From Flavobacteriaceae bacterium (lineage in GTDB: Bacteria; Bacteroidota; Bacteroidia; Flavobacteriales; Flavobacteriaceae), in the NCBI GenBank assembly GCA_013043685.1, contig JABDNT010000028.1, forward strand, positions 47,897 through 111,896: 64,000 bases of DNA. Reading direction: 5' to 3'. Below, piece by piece: positions 26,299-35,851 of the stretch. Positions within the stretch are counted from its first letter, which is position 1, and every line of letters starts with the position of its first letter. Made by a program: the position numbers and the translations under genes. The notes below the pieces were generated by a model. That model did not search any database. It saw only the letters and a list, made by a program, of their open reading frames with translations, and was not told where the DNA came from.

Positions 26299-27132
26299 TT
26301 GTATTCACTCAATTGTAAAGGTACTCTCATCGACCTGTCCACTCCCCGGGTAATGGGGATAATCAATGTGACTCCGGACTCGTTTTACGACGGTGGAAAA
26401 ACAATGGCCATCCGGGATATTCTTGTTCAGGCAGAACAAATGTTACAACAGGGTGCAACATTCCTGGATATAGGGGGGTATAGTTCACGTCCCGGTGCAG
26501 ATGATGTTTCTGAAACCGATGAACTGGAAAGAGTGCTGCCAGCGATTGAAGCTATTTTAAGAGAATTTCCCAAAGCGTTAATCTCCATTGATTCATTCCG
26601 AAGTAAAATAGCCCGAAAAGCAGTTGCCCATGGAGCCTGTATGGTGAATGATATTTCCGGTGGCCATATGGATAAAGAAATGATCAAAACAGTGGCCGGC
26701 CTTCAGGTTCCTTATGTCGCAATGCATATGCGCGGCACTCCACAAACAATGACGCAGCACACCAATTACCACCAGGTGACCCGTGACGTACTTCATTACT
26801 TTTCAAAAATTATTTCCGAAGCTAATAAGGCAGGGATAAATGACCTCATCGCCGATCCGGGATTTGGATTCTCGAAAACCCGTACTCAGAATTTCACTTT
26901 AATGAATGAACTGGAACTTTTCCAACAGCTTGAGATACCATTACTGGTAGGAATTTCGAGGAAATCCATGATCTATAAAACCCTTGGGGTTAGTGCCAAA
27001 GAAGCCCTTAATGGAACAACAGCATTGCACAGTATAGCTCTTTTAAAAGGAGTTCACCTGCTTCGGGTTCATGATGTGAAAGAGGCAATGGAATGTGTAA
27101 GGCTCGTTTCCGAACTAAGTGATGCGCAATAA
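26299..27132 (+). CDS. folP: Dihydropteroate synthase (TTG start)
   Basis: MGIINVTPDSFYDGG, DIGGYSSRPGA, DPGFGFSKT. Confidence 0.95.
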   Translation: MYSLNCKGTLIDLSTPRVMGIINVTPDSFYDGGKTMAIRDILVQAEQMLQQGATFLDIGGYSSRPGADDVSETDELERVLPAIEAILREFPKALISIDSFRSKIARKAVAHGACMVNDISGGHMDKEMIKTVAGLQVPYVAMHMRGTPQTMTQHTNYHQVTRDVLHYFSKIISEANKAGINDLIADPGFGFSKTRTQNFTLMNELELFQQLEIPLLVGISRKSMIYKTLGVSAKEALNGTTALHSIALLKGVHLLRVHDVKEAMECVRLVSELSDAQ

Positions 27133-27173
27133 CTTTTAAATTTTTAACTACTTTTACAAAAACCCTGCGCCCT

Positions 27174-27956
27174 TTGGATCTCTTTGATTGGACCAACATT
27201 CGGATTATTGATATTGTCGACATCGTGCTGGTCGCAATCTTGTTGTATTACCTTTACAAACTTGTCAAAGGGACAGTAGCCATCAATATCTTCATTGGGA
27301 TCGTGATCCTGTACGCGACCTGGCAACTTACCGAACTCCTTGAGATGGAAATGCTTAGTTATGTACTAGGAGGATTCCTTGGGGTAGGTATGATAGCGCT
27401 GGTGGTTGTTTTTCAGCAGGAGATCCGAAAATTTTTACTTCTGCTTGGGTCCACAAATTTCAAGGCCAGGAAAAGGCTTTTTAAACGACTCACTTTCTTT
27501 TCTGAAGACAGTACCGCGGTTACCAACATACGGGCCATTATAAATGCATTGGGCAAAATGTCCAGTACTAAGACCGGTGCCCTTATTGTGATTCAGCGTA
27601 ACCAGAGCCTGGATTTCGTAAAAAGTACAGGCGATGCTATGCATGTGACCGTGAACCAACCCATCATTGAAAGTATATTCTTTAAGAATAGCCCTTTGCA
27701 TGATGGAGCTATGATCATAGAAGACAATACCATTACAGCTACACGAGCGATACTGCCTATTTCGAATGACCGGAACATCCCACAGCGATTCGGGTTACGT
27801 CACAGGGCAGCAATTGGAATAACCGAGAAAAGTGATGCGGTATCCATAGTGGTTTCCGAAGAGAACGGACAGATATCCTATATCAAAGAAGGGGATTTTG
27901 TTTTATTCGAAGACCTCGAAGAATTATATAGTATCCTTGAAAAAGATCTAAGTTAG
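27174..27956 (+). CDS. cdaA: Diadenylate cyclase CdaA-type (TTG start)
   Basis: DIVLVAILLYYLYKLVKGT; LHDGAMII; LGLRHRAA-like FGLRHRAAIGITE (DAC motifs). Confidence 0.94.
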   Translation: MDLFDWTNIRIIDIVDIVLVAILLYYLYKLVKGTVAINIFIGIVILYATWQLTELLEMEMLSYVLGGFLGVGMIALVVVFQQEIRKFLLLLGSTNFKARKRLFKRLTFFSEDSTAVTNIRAIINALGKMSSTKTGALIVIQRNQSLDFVKSTGDAMHVTVNQPIIESIFFKNSPLHDGAMIIEDNTITATRAILPISNDRNIPQRFGLRHRAAIGITEKSDAVSIVVSEENGQISYIKEGDFVLFEDLEELYSILEKDLS

Positions 27957-27958
27957 GA

Positions 27959-28798
27959 ATGAATTGTAAGAATTGTGACCATCCACTTTCCGAAATGGAT
28001 AATTTCTGCCAGTCCTGCGGGGCAAAGGTGATCAGGAACCGACTTGCTCTGCGAAACCTGATTGAAAGCTTCAGTGAACAGTTTTTAAATTACGACAACA
28101 AGTTTCTCCAAACATTTATCATGTTATTCAAAAAGCCTGAGGATGTTATTGGGACCTATATAGATGGTACACGGAAGAAATATGTTAACGTTGTAAGTTA
28201 TTTTGCGATTGCAATTACATACGCCGGATTATTCGCTTTTATAAATCAAAAGTATTTTCCTGGCGTTTATGACAGATTATTCGGGGCCGTGAATCAAAAT
28301 GAAGCCCAGGTTCAATTCACTTCGGACATGCTTTATCTAATCTTCGAATACCAGGCGTTCATCTTTTTTTTAATGGTACCGGTATTAGCGCTTATGTCCC
28401 GACTCGTATTTCTTAAAAACAAGAAGTATAATTACACTGAACATATTGTAATTACAATGTATGCCTACGCCCAAGCTTCCTTGTTTGTAACAACCATTTC
28501 TTTCATAGCGCAGTTCGATAAACAACTGTTCTTTCTGAATTCGATTCTTGGGCTCCCACTTCAGATTCTCTACTTCGCTTATATTTTAAAGCGAATGTAT
28601 AACCTGAACTTTGTTCAGATCTTCCTAAAAACCTTGCTATTCTTATTAATCCTGGGAATGTTTTACGTCTTGTTCGTGATAGTCTTACTTATTTACCTGT
28701 TTGCATTCACAGACTTCTTCCAACAGGTTATTGAAGCAGAGAAGGCAAAAAAGGGTGTGTCCTACATTATCTCTTCGGCCATAAACTGGACCTCGTAA
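27959..28798 (+). CDS. DUF3667-type membrane protein with N-terminal zinc ribbon
   Basis: MNCKNCDHPLSEMDNFCQSCGAKV plus multiple TM segments. Confidence 0.8.
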   Translation: MNCKNCDHPLSEMDNFCQSCGAKVIRNRLALRNLIESFSEQFLNYDNKFLQTFIMLFKKPEDVIGTYIDGTRKKYVNVVSYFAIAITYAGLFAFINQKYFPGVYDRLFGAVNQNEAQVQFTSDMLYLIFEYQAFIFFLMVPVLALMSRLVFLKNKKYNYTEHIVITMYAYAQASLFVTTISFIAQFDKQLFFLNSILGLPLQILYFAYILKRMYNLNFVQIFLKTLLFLLILGMFYVLFVIVLLIYLFAFTDFFQQVIEAEKAKKGVSYIISSAINWTS

Positions 28799-30525
28799 AG
28801 GTTTCTGTAATGGCCATCTTCCTTTCGGAGTAGTTCTCTATGGGTGCCGGTTTCTACAATTTTACCATCTTCCATTACGATGATCTTATCCGCCTTTTTC
28901 ACTGTGGCCAGTCGGTGTGCGATCACAATTGAAGTACGATTCTGGGTCACTTTTTCAGTGGCTCTCTGTATCATTTCTTCGGAATAGGAATCTACCGATG
29001 ACGTTGCCTCATCCAAAATTAAAATCTCCGGATTACTTACATAGGCTCGCAGGAATGCGATTAGCTGACGTTGTCCCGAGGAGAGTGTGGTTCCGCGCTC
29101 TTTTACATTATAGTGGTAGCTATTGGGCAGTGATTCAATGAATTTATGAACCCCGATCTCTTTAGCTGCTTCGATCACCTGCTCTTCTGTGATCGTAGGA
29201 TCATTCAACGTGATATTGTTCAGAATTGAATCGGCGAACAGGAACACATCCTGTAATACAACAGCAATCTGATTCCGAAGTGAAGACAAGGTATATTCTT
29301 TAGACGAAACGCCATCTATCCTTATCTCTCCTCCGTTTATTTCATAGAACCGGCTAAGTAGATTGATGATAGTGGATTTACCTGCGCCAGTAGCACCTAC
29401 AATAGCGACAGTTTCTCCAGGTTGCACCGTAAAGGATATTCCTTTTATCACTTCTTCGCCCTCATTATAACCAAAATGAACATCCCGGAATTCGATCAGT
29501 CCCTCACTCCGGCACATCTCAACGGTTCCATGATCCTGAATACTGGACTCGGTATCTAAAATTCCGAAAACGCGATTGGCGGCAACCATTCCCATTTGAA
29601 GGGTGTTGAATTTATCTGCGATCTGCCTTAGGGGTCTGAACAACATCTGTGAAAGCTGTATGAACATTGCAATAAGTCCAACAGTGATAACACCACCGGC
29701 TGCAGCATTAAGCCCACCATACCAGGCTATTAAACCAATAGCGACGCTTGAAGACATTTCGGCTATTGGGAAGAAGATAGAGTTATACCATACCGTCTTT
29801 ATCCAGGCCTTTTTGTGGTTTTCGTTGATCTTCTGGAACTCTTTATACTCGGTGTCTTCACGGGTAAATATCTGTACGATCTTCATACCAGTGATCCGTT
29901 CCTGGACAAATGAATTTAAATTTGCCACCTGATTCCTCACTTCTTCAAAAGCTGTTTTCATCGCTCTCTGGAATACCCGGGTCGCATAGAGAATAACAGG
30001 TAGAATGGCAAACACAATGAGTGAAAGTCGCCAGCTTTGATAAAGCATAAAGCCCATAATTACAAGCATCTTCAGCAAGTCACTTATGATTACAAATAAC
30101 CCCTGACTAAAAATACTTGAGATGGTTTCTATATCGTTTACAGCCCTGGTAGTTAACCTTCCCACTGCACTTTTATCGTAGTATTTCATCTGAAAACTCA
30201 GCATGAGTTTGAATAGTTTCACTCGAATATCCTTTATCACACTTTGTCCCAGCCAATTCGCATAAAAGATGAATGCGAACTGAAATATTACGTCCAGGCA
30301 TAGCACGACGATCATAAGGATTATATAGAACATGAGACCGTCACCATCCTGGGGAATGATAGAGTTATCTATGGCCTGTTGTAGTAAAAACGGTTGTAAA
30401 ATGGAAAGACCCGACATGATGACAGCGGCAAATCCAACAAAATAAAAGGTAACGCGATATTTATTAGCGTACGCTAATAATCGCCTGAACAAATTAAAAT
30501 CGAATGCCTTACCAGATTCTGCCAT
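28762..30525 (-). CDS. ABC transporter ATP-binding/permease (MsbA-like exporter)
   Basis: VGATGAGKSTI Walker A; LSSGQRQLIAFLRAYVSNPEILILDEATSSVD. Confidence 0.94.
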   Translation of the reverse strand: MAESGKAFDFNLFRRLLAYANKYRVTFYFVGFAAVIMSGLSILQPFLLQQAIDNSIIPQDGDGLMFYIILMIVVLCLDVIFQFAFIFYANWLGQSVIKDIRVKLFKLMLSFQMKYYDKSAVGRLTTRAVNDIETISSIFSQGLFVIISDLLKMLVIMGFMLYQSWRLSLIVFAILPVILYATRVFQRAMKTAFEEVRNQVANLNSFVQERITGMKIVQIFTREDTEYKEFQKINENHKKAWIKTVWYNSIFFPIAEMSSSVAIGLIAWYGGLNAAAGGVITVGLIAMFIQLSQMLFRPLRQIADKFNTLQMGMVAANRVFGILDTESSIQDHGTVEMCRSEGLIEFRDVHFGYNEGEEVIKGISFTVQPGETVAIVGATGAGKSTIINLLSRFYEINGGEIRIDGVSSKEYTLSSLRNQIAVVLQDVFLFADSILNNITLNDPTITEEQVIEAAKEIGVHKFIESLPNSYHYNVKERGTTLSSGQRQLIAFLRAYVSNPEILILDEATSSVDSYSEEMIQRATEKVTQNRTSIVIAHRLATVKKADKIIVMEDGKIVETGTHRELLRKEDGHYRNLYEVQFMAEEIM

Positions 30526-31308
30526 TTATTTGTAAATCGTTTCGGGGTATTCTACTCTTGTTAAAAATAATCCATGTGCCGGAGCTGATGCTCCTGCTTT
30601 GGTCCTATCTTTACTTTTAATTATTTCCTGAAATTCTTCAATAGTAATCTTACCATGTCCTACATCCAATAGGGTTCCAACAATAGCCCGGACCATATTC
30701 CTAAGAAATCGGTCTGCCGCAATGGTAAAGATTAAAAAATAATCCTCGTATTCCCAGGAAGCCTCTTTAACATCACAATAATACGTTTTTACATCGGTAT
30801 TGGAACGGGAGAAACATTGAAAATCCTGATGACCCAATAACAGCTGAGCAGCCTGATTCATTATTTCGATATCCGGCATCTGATGGATCTGATACGCCAC
30901 ATCGACCCGAAAAGGATCTTTGTCGAACAGAATCCCATATTGATATTCCCGCTCAATAGCATCAAATCTCGCATGTGCTTCATCGATCACTGGGTAAATA
31001 TCGAGAATGGCTATGTCTTTTGGCAGGAATGAATTAAGTCGGAAAATAACTTCATTCATATCTTCAATTTCAGTATTCATATCGAAATGTGCTACCATTT
31101 GTGAGGCATGCACTCCTGTATCCGTCCTTCCCGCACCGGCAACCTTGATTTCAGCACGAAAGAAAGTGGAAAAAGTCCGTTCTAACACCTCCTGTATACT
31201 TAGGGCATCGGGCTGAATTTGCCAGCCATGGTAGTTTTTTCCGTTGAATGATATATCGACAAAATATCGCAAGAATTCCTGTATTTTTGAATTGACAAAG
31301 ATAGGCAA
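30526..31308 (-). CDS. truA: tRNA pseudouridine synthase A
   Basis: FNGKNYHGWQIQPDALSIQEVLE; GAGRTDTGVHASQ; FLRNMVRAIVGTLLDVG. Confidence 0.95.
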   Translation of the reverse strand: MPIFVNSKIQEFLRYFVDISFNGKNYHGWQIQPDALSIQEVLERTFSTFFRAEIKVAGAGRTDTGVHASQMVAHFDMNTEIEDMNEVIFRLNSFLPKDIAILDIYPVIDEAHARFDAIEREYQYGILFDKDPFRVDVAYQIHQMPDIEIMNQAAQLLLGHQDFQCFSRSNTDVKTYYCDVKEASWEYEDYFLIFTIAADRFLRNMVRAIVGTLLDVGHGKITIEEFQEIIKSKDRTKAGASAPAHGLFLTRVEYPETIYK

Positions 31309-31344
31309 TCAAGCCTGTCTTCCCGAAGTACATCGTATAAACAA

Positions 31345-31836
31345 ATGAAAAAAATCCTCCTGTTAAGTGATACCCATGGATATATTGATGATCTTATCCT
31401 AAAACACGTGGAGCAGGCCGACGAGGTATGGCATGCGGGGGATATAGGGAGCATAGATGTTTCAGACGCAATTAAGAATATCAAACCGCTTAGGGCAGTA
31501 TATGGAAATATAGACAATGCTAACATCCGTTCAGAATTTCCGTTAAACAATCGTTTTTTGTGCGAAGGAGTTGATGTATGGATCACGCATATTGGTGGTT
31601 ATCCCGGACGTTACAGTCCGGCTATCCGGGAGGAAATAGGAAGTAATCCACCCCGGCTTTTTATTACGGGCCATTCCCATATACTAAAGGTAATGAATGA
31701 TGCAAAATTGGGGTTGTTGCATATGAATCCGGGTGCTATTGGAAAGCATGGATTTCACAAGGCAAGGACGATGTTGCGATTTACAATTTCCGGGTCCGAG
31801 ATAGGTGATCTGGAAGTGATAGAATATAGCCGATAG
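31345..31836 (+). CDS. Metallophosphoesterase, YfcE/MJ0936-like
   Basis: LLSDTHG, HAGDIG, YGNID, ITGHSH. Confidence 0.92.
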   Translation: MKKILLLSDTHGYIDDLILKHVEQADEVWHAGDIGSIDVSDAIKNIKPLRAVYGNIDNANIRSEFPLNNRFLCEGVDVWITHIGGYPGRYSPAIREEIGSNPPRLFITGHSHILKVMNDAKLGLLHMNPGAIGKHGFHKARTMLRFTISGSEIGDLEVIEYSR

Positions 31837-31856
31837 CCTTTATCGTATAAAAAAAT

Positions 31857-31891
31857 AAAAATCCCTGAAGTTGGCATACTTCAGGGATTTT
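31857..31891. terminator. Bidirectional terminator hairpin
   Basis: AAAATCCCTGAAG...CTTCAGGGATTTT between convergent genes. Confidence 0.8.
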
Positions 31892-31916
31892 GCACTAATA
31901 TACTAAGATGTAAGGT

Positions 31917-32327
31917 TTAGCGTAAACGGTCTACAGATTTTACGAGATCCTCGTCCCTTTTTATGGCCTTATTGGCCAGCACTAAAAAAACGATAGAAAT
32001 GATGGGAAAAAGCACCCCAATACCCTTCTCAGAGACTAACGTCTCTCCGGATAAAGTTAGCGACCTGTATACGAAAACTCCCAGTAATACAAAGTTTGAT
32101 ATGATGTTTAAGCGGTTCAGCACAAATTGTCCTTTACGCCTTTTGTAATTAAATATTGAAATAATTGCCAGTAAGACCGATATTCCTATCAGCCCCAGAA
32201 CCAATGGTTCTTCACGGCTTATTATTGCCGTGCCTGATTGGTCATTTAAAGTAGGAAACCAGTAATACAGTGCTCCCATTATAAGCACTGAAATTATAAG
32301 ATATACCGTCTGAATGCGTTGTAACAT
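31917..32327 (-). CDS. DUF4293 family membrane protein
   Basis: MLQRIQTVYLIISVLIMGALYYWFP; four TM segments. Confidence 0.8.
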   Translation of the reverse strand: MLQRIQTVYLIISVLIMGALYYWFPTLNDQSGTAIISREEPLVLGLIGISVLLAIISIFNYKRRKGQFVLNRLNIISNFVLLGVFVYRSLTLSGETLVSEKGIGVLFPIISIVFLVLANKAIKRDEDLVKSVDRLR

Positions 32328-32523
32328 TGTAGTCCTTTAAATGGACAGCAAAAATAAGGTTTCTTTTTAAAAAAATTAAATGCAAAATATAATTTATTGT
32401 TGTATACTTGCACTACCAATCGGTAACCACTTCGAATTCGGTTACTTAGTCTTCAATAATTTTTCAACACACTATCCCGGTCTAAAAAGACCAACATTAT
32501 CAGTTAAACTTATAGAATTTTAA

Positions 32524-34140
32524 ATGTTTGAAATTTCAGAATTAAAAGCAAAGAAGCTACCTGAACTTCAGGATCTAGCTAAAACATTAGGCGTACCTAA
32601 ATACCGCAGTTTAAAAAAACTAGACCTGGTTTATCAAATTCTCGATTACCAGGCGGCAAATCCTACTGCCGTTAAAGCGGTTGCTGTAGATACCCCTTCA
32701 GAAAAGAAAGAAACAAAACCACAACAACACCAGAAAACCGATAGCCGAACTACCCGCCAACGTCCGCAGCGCAGTGATAAACAGCGCGTTGAAGGCCAGC
32801 GAAGTGATAATCGAGGCCAGCAACGTGGTCAGCAAAAGAAGCAGCAAGGACCGCAGGCTCAAGGTAAGAAGCAGGATGGCAGACAAACCCAAGCTAGCAA
32901 AAAAGGTGTTGATCAGAAAAAAGAACAACAGAAGAGAGACCATGGTAAACGCGATGGACAGGATAAACCCGGTAAGAACGGGAACAAAGACAATCGCAAT
33001 CGGTACAAAGAACCTGATTTCGAATTTGACAGCATCATAGAGAGCGAAGGCGTACTTGACATTATGCAGGACGGATATGGGTTCCTGCGTTCCAGTGATT
33101 ACAATTATTTGTCCTCTCCCGATGATATTTATGTTTCACAATCACAGATAAGACTTTTTGGGTTAAAGACCGGTGACACGGTACTTGGTGAAGTACGGCC
33201 TCCAAAAGAGGGTGAAAAATACTTCCCGCTTATCAAGGTGAATAAAATTAATGGACTTAGTCCGAACGTGGTTCGGGACCGAGTTGCATTCGAGCATCTT
33301 ACACCTCTTTTCCCTGAAGAAAAATTCAATATTGCCGAGCGCCAAAGTAATGTTTCAACACGAATTATCGATCTTTTTGCACCTATAGGAAAAGGACAGC
33401 GTGGAATGATCGTTGCCCAGCCTAAAACCGGTAAAACGATGCTCCTAAAGGATATTGCAAACGGCATCTCTGCGAATCATCCCGAGGTTTACCAGATCAT
33501 TCTACTTATCGACGAACGTCCTGAGGAAGTTACCGATATGCAAAGAAATGTGAGTGGCGAGGTAGTAGCTTCTACATTCGATAAAGAAGCTACGGAACAT
33601 GTTCGGATCGCAAACTTAGTGATAGAAAAAGCAAAGCGACTGGTAGAATGTGGGCATGATGTAGTGATCCTTCTGGATTCTATTACCCGTTTGGCACGTG
33701 CGTATAATACCGTGCAACCTGCCAGTGGTAAAATCTTAAGTGGTGGTGTGGATGCAAATGCCCTGCATAAGCCGAAAAGATTCTTTGGTGCGGCCCGGAA
33801 TATTGAGAATGGTGGTTCATTAAGTATTATTGCAACAGCCCTTACTGAAACCGGATCGAAAATGGATGAAGTGATCTTCGAAGAATTTAAGGGAACAGGT
33901 AATATGGAATTACAACTCGATAGAAAAATTTCCAACCGCAGAATATTCCCTGCTATCGATCTAACTTCTTCCAGTACACGTAGAGACGATCTTTTACTGG
34001 ATGAAAACACAATTCAAAGAATGTGGGTAATGCGCAAGTATCTTGCCGACATGAACCCTGTGGAAGCTATGGAATTCATTAATGACCGTATCAAATCTAC
34101 GCGTAGTAATGAAGAGTTCCTCATTTCGATGAATGCGTAA
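32524..34140 (+). CDS. rho: Transcription termination factor Rho with Q/K/R/D-rich N-terminal insertion
   Basis: [63 protein letters not shown]. Confidence 0.97.
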   Translation: MFEISELKAKKLPELQDLAKTLGVPKYRSLKKLDLVYQILDYQAANPTAVKAVAVDTPSEKKETKPQQHQKTDSRTTRQRPQRSDKQRVEGQRSDNRGQQRGQQKKQQGPQAQGKKQDGRQTQASKKGVDQKKEQQKRDHGKRDGQDKPGKNGNKDNRNRYKEPDFEFDSIIESEGVLDIMQDGYGFLRSSDYNYLSSPDDIYVSQSQIRLFGLKTGDTVLGEVRPPKEGEKYFPLIKVNKINGLSPNVVRDRVAFEHLTPLFPEEKFNIAERQSNVSTRIIDLFAPIGKGQRGMIVAQPKTGKTMLLKDIANGISANHPEVYQIILLIDERPEEVTDMQRNVSGEVVASTFDKEATEHVRIANLVIEKAKRLVECGHDVVILLDSITRLARAYNTVQPASGKILSGGVDANALHKPKRFFGAARNIENGGSLSIIATALTETGSKMDEVIFEEFKGTGNMELQLDRKISNRRIFPAIDLTSSSTRRDDLLLDENTIQRMWVMRKYLADMNPVEAMEFINDRIKSTRSNEEFLISMNA

Positions 34141-34160
34141 ATCAAATGAAATTAAACTTA

Positions 34161-34188
34161 AAAAGCCCCGCTGTCGCGGGGCTTTTTT
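34161..34188. terminator. Terminator after rho
   Basis: AAAAGCCCCGC-TGTC-GCGGGGCTTTTTT. Confidence 0.85.
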
Positions 34189-34699
34189 ATTGCTCACTAA
34201 AGAGCTTGGTGTATAAACGGTAATTCTCGTCATCAAAGCATACAAATAGTATTTGTTCCAATGACATCGCTTCATATCCTGTCACGGCTGCATGAGCTAT
34301 TTTCGCCGCCTTTTGTTTCGGGAAACCATAGATACCTGTACTGATGTTCGGAAAGGCGATCACGGATAGTTTATATTCTTCCGCAAGTTTCAGACTGTTT
34401 AAATAGCATTTTCGCAGCAATTCTGCTTCGTTGTAAATTCCATCATTCCACTTTGGCCCAACAGTGTGAATTACCCTTCTGGCGTTTAAGTTACCTGCCG
34501 TGGTTATCACCGCTTCACCCACCTTACAGCCTCCCTGTTTGTTTCTTATCTCGATACATTCATCCAGGATTTCACTTCCTCCCGCCTTATGAATCGCACC
34601 ATCTACACCTCCTCCACCTAACAGCGATGTGTTAGCAGCATTCACAATCACATCGGCGTTGACTTTGGTTATATCCCCGTGTATGACTTCAATTCTCAT
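34187..34699 (-). CDS. Macro domain protein, O-acetyl-ADP-ribose deacetylase-like
   Basis: [46 protein letters not shown]. Confidence 0.95.
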   Translation of the reverse strand: MRIEVIHGDITKVNADVIVNAANTSLLGGGGVDGAIHKAGGSEILDECIEIRNKQGGCKVGEAVITTAGNLNARRVIHTVGPKWNDGIYNEAELLRKCYLNSLKLAEEYKLSVIAFPNISTGIYGFPKQKAAKIAHAAVTGYEAMSLEQILFVCFDDENYRLYTKLFSEQ

Positions 34700-34737
34700 T
34701 ATCCTTGAATTATCTATAGTAATGGAAGGGTATAAAA

Positions 34738-34760
34738 AAAGCCCCGCAATGCGGGGCTTT
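34738..34760 (-). terminator. Terminator hairpin
   Basis: AAAGCCCCGC-AAT-GCGGGGCTTT. Confidence 0.8.
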
Positions 34761-34785
34761 CTCTAAGATATTCTTGATATCAAAA

Positions 34786-35709
34786 TTATCTTTTTACTAT
34801 TTTCTGAGTAAGTGTTCCTCTGTTAGACTGAATATTTAAAATGTATACACCTTGTGCAAGGTTAGATACATCAACAGAGCCATTAACCAAAGTAGCACCA
34901 GTATTCTTACCTAATACATCATAAAGAGCAACATTAGTGATTTCAATATTTCCAGGAACCTGGATATTGATTCTTGTAGTTGCAGGGTTAGGATAGATAC
35001 TTACAAGCTCAGCTAAGTTATCACCAACGCCTAAGATAGGCTCACACTCAACATCGAAAGTGTAAACACCTTCTAGAGTATTGTCAATAACGAATCCTCC
35101 GCCACCACCATCATCATAAGCTTCTCCAGCTCCGATAAGTCCGGCAGTTGAGTTTTCCCAGAATAAGTTACTCGCATCTGTAGCTTCTACAGAAAGGCCA
35201 ATCCAGTAAGAAGTTGCAACTCCTGACTGACCAGGTAGAGCAACATCAGTAATATCTAAAGTTAGATCCCAAACATCGAAACCAAAGTTTGTACCAACTA
35301 CTACCTGATTGTCTGGAACAAATCCAAGTTCAGAAGTAATAAGGTTTCCTGGATCAGGAGCTCCACCGGCATCACCCCAAACGTAAACGTCTACAAAAGC
35401 AGCATTCACACCAGAACCAGTTCCACCGATAAATACATTTGCATTGATCACTTCAAGTAGACCATCTTCATCAGCAGCAACAACAAAATCGTGAGCAACA
35501 ATACGCCCTAGGTTTTGAGTACAACTTTTTCCGTTCTCAAAAGCATTTCCAGGACCAGATAGACTACAATCAGCTTCTATACCGCCGTTTTGATTAACAT
35601 AAACAACCGGGTCGTTGATCCCGCCAGTCTCGCTCACGTAAGTTTCAGTCTGAGCAAAACCAAACGCAGATACAAGAAAAGCCGCACTTAATAATGTAAT
35701 TTTTTTCAT
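34786..35709 (-). CDS. Secreted protein with T9SS type A sorting domain (paralog of 18138..19067); start at MKKITLLSAAF
   Basis: ETYVSETGGINDPVVYV...ENGKSCTQNLGRIVAHDF; C-term VSIYPNPATTRINIQVPGN...GVYILNIQSNRGTLTQKIVKR. Confidence 0.85.
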   Translation of the reverse strand: MKKITLLSAAFLVSAFGFAQTETYVSETGGINDPVVYVNQNGGIEADCSLSGPGNAFENGKSCTQNLGRIVAHDFVVAADEDGLLEVINANVFIGGTGSGVNAAFVDVYVWGDAGGAPDPGNLITSELGFVPDNQVVVGTNFGFDVWDLTLDITDVALPGQSGVATSYWIGLSVEATDASNLFWENSTAGLIGAGEAYDDGGGGGFVIDNTLEGVYTFDVECEPILGVGDNLAELVSIYPNPATTRINIQVPGNIEITNVALYDVLGKNTGATLVNGSVDVSNLAQGVYILNIQSNRGTLTQKIVKR

Positions 35710-35851
35710 AATTAAAAGTTTAAAGTTTAATATTGTTAAACAAATATAGGAAAGTAAAATAAAAGTATTTTTATTTATCTTCATTTTTTTTACCGAAAAC
35801 GATCATAAGTAGCATTGTCAATGCATTTCTGACAATTATTTAACTAACTAA

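Noticed and set aside
28762-28798. 37-bp convergent overlap of DUF3667 and ABC transporter genes as a possible regulatory antisense
   Set aside because: Short 3' overlaps are common in compact genomes; a similar 33-bp overlap occurs at 37565-37597 and nothing further supports regulation.
31200-31586. 128-aa minus-strand ORF
   Set aside because: Overlaps truA start and the metallophosphoesterase gene on the other strand; no domain.
33489-34010. 173-aa minus-strand ORF
   Set aside because: Antisense to the conserved ATPase core of rho; a codon-usage artefact.
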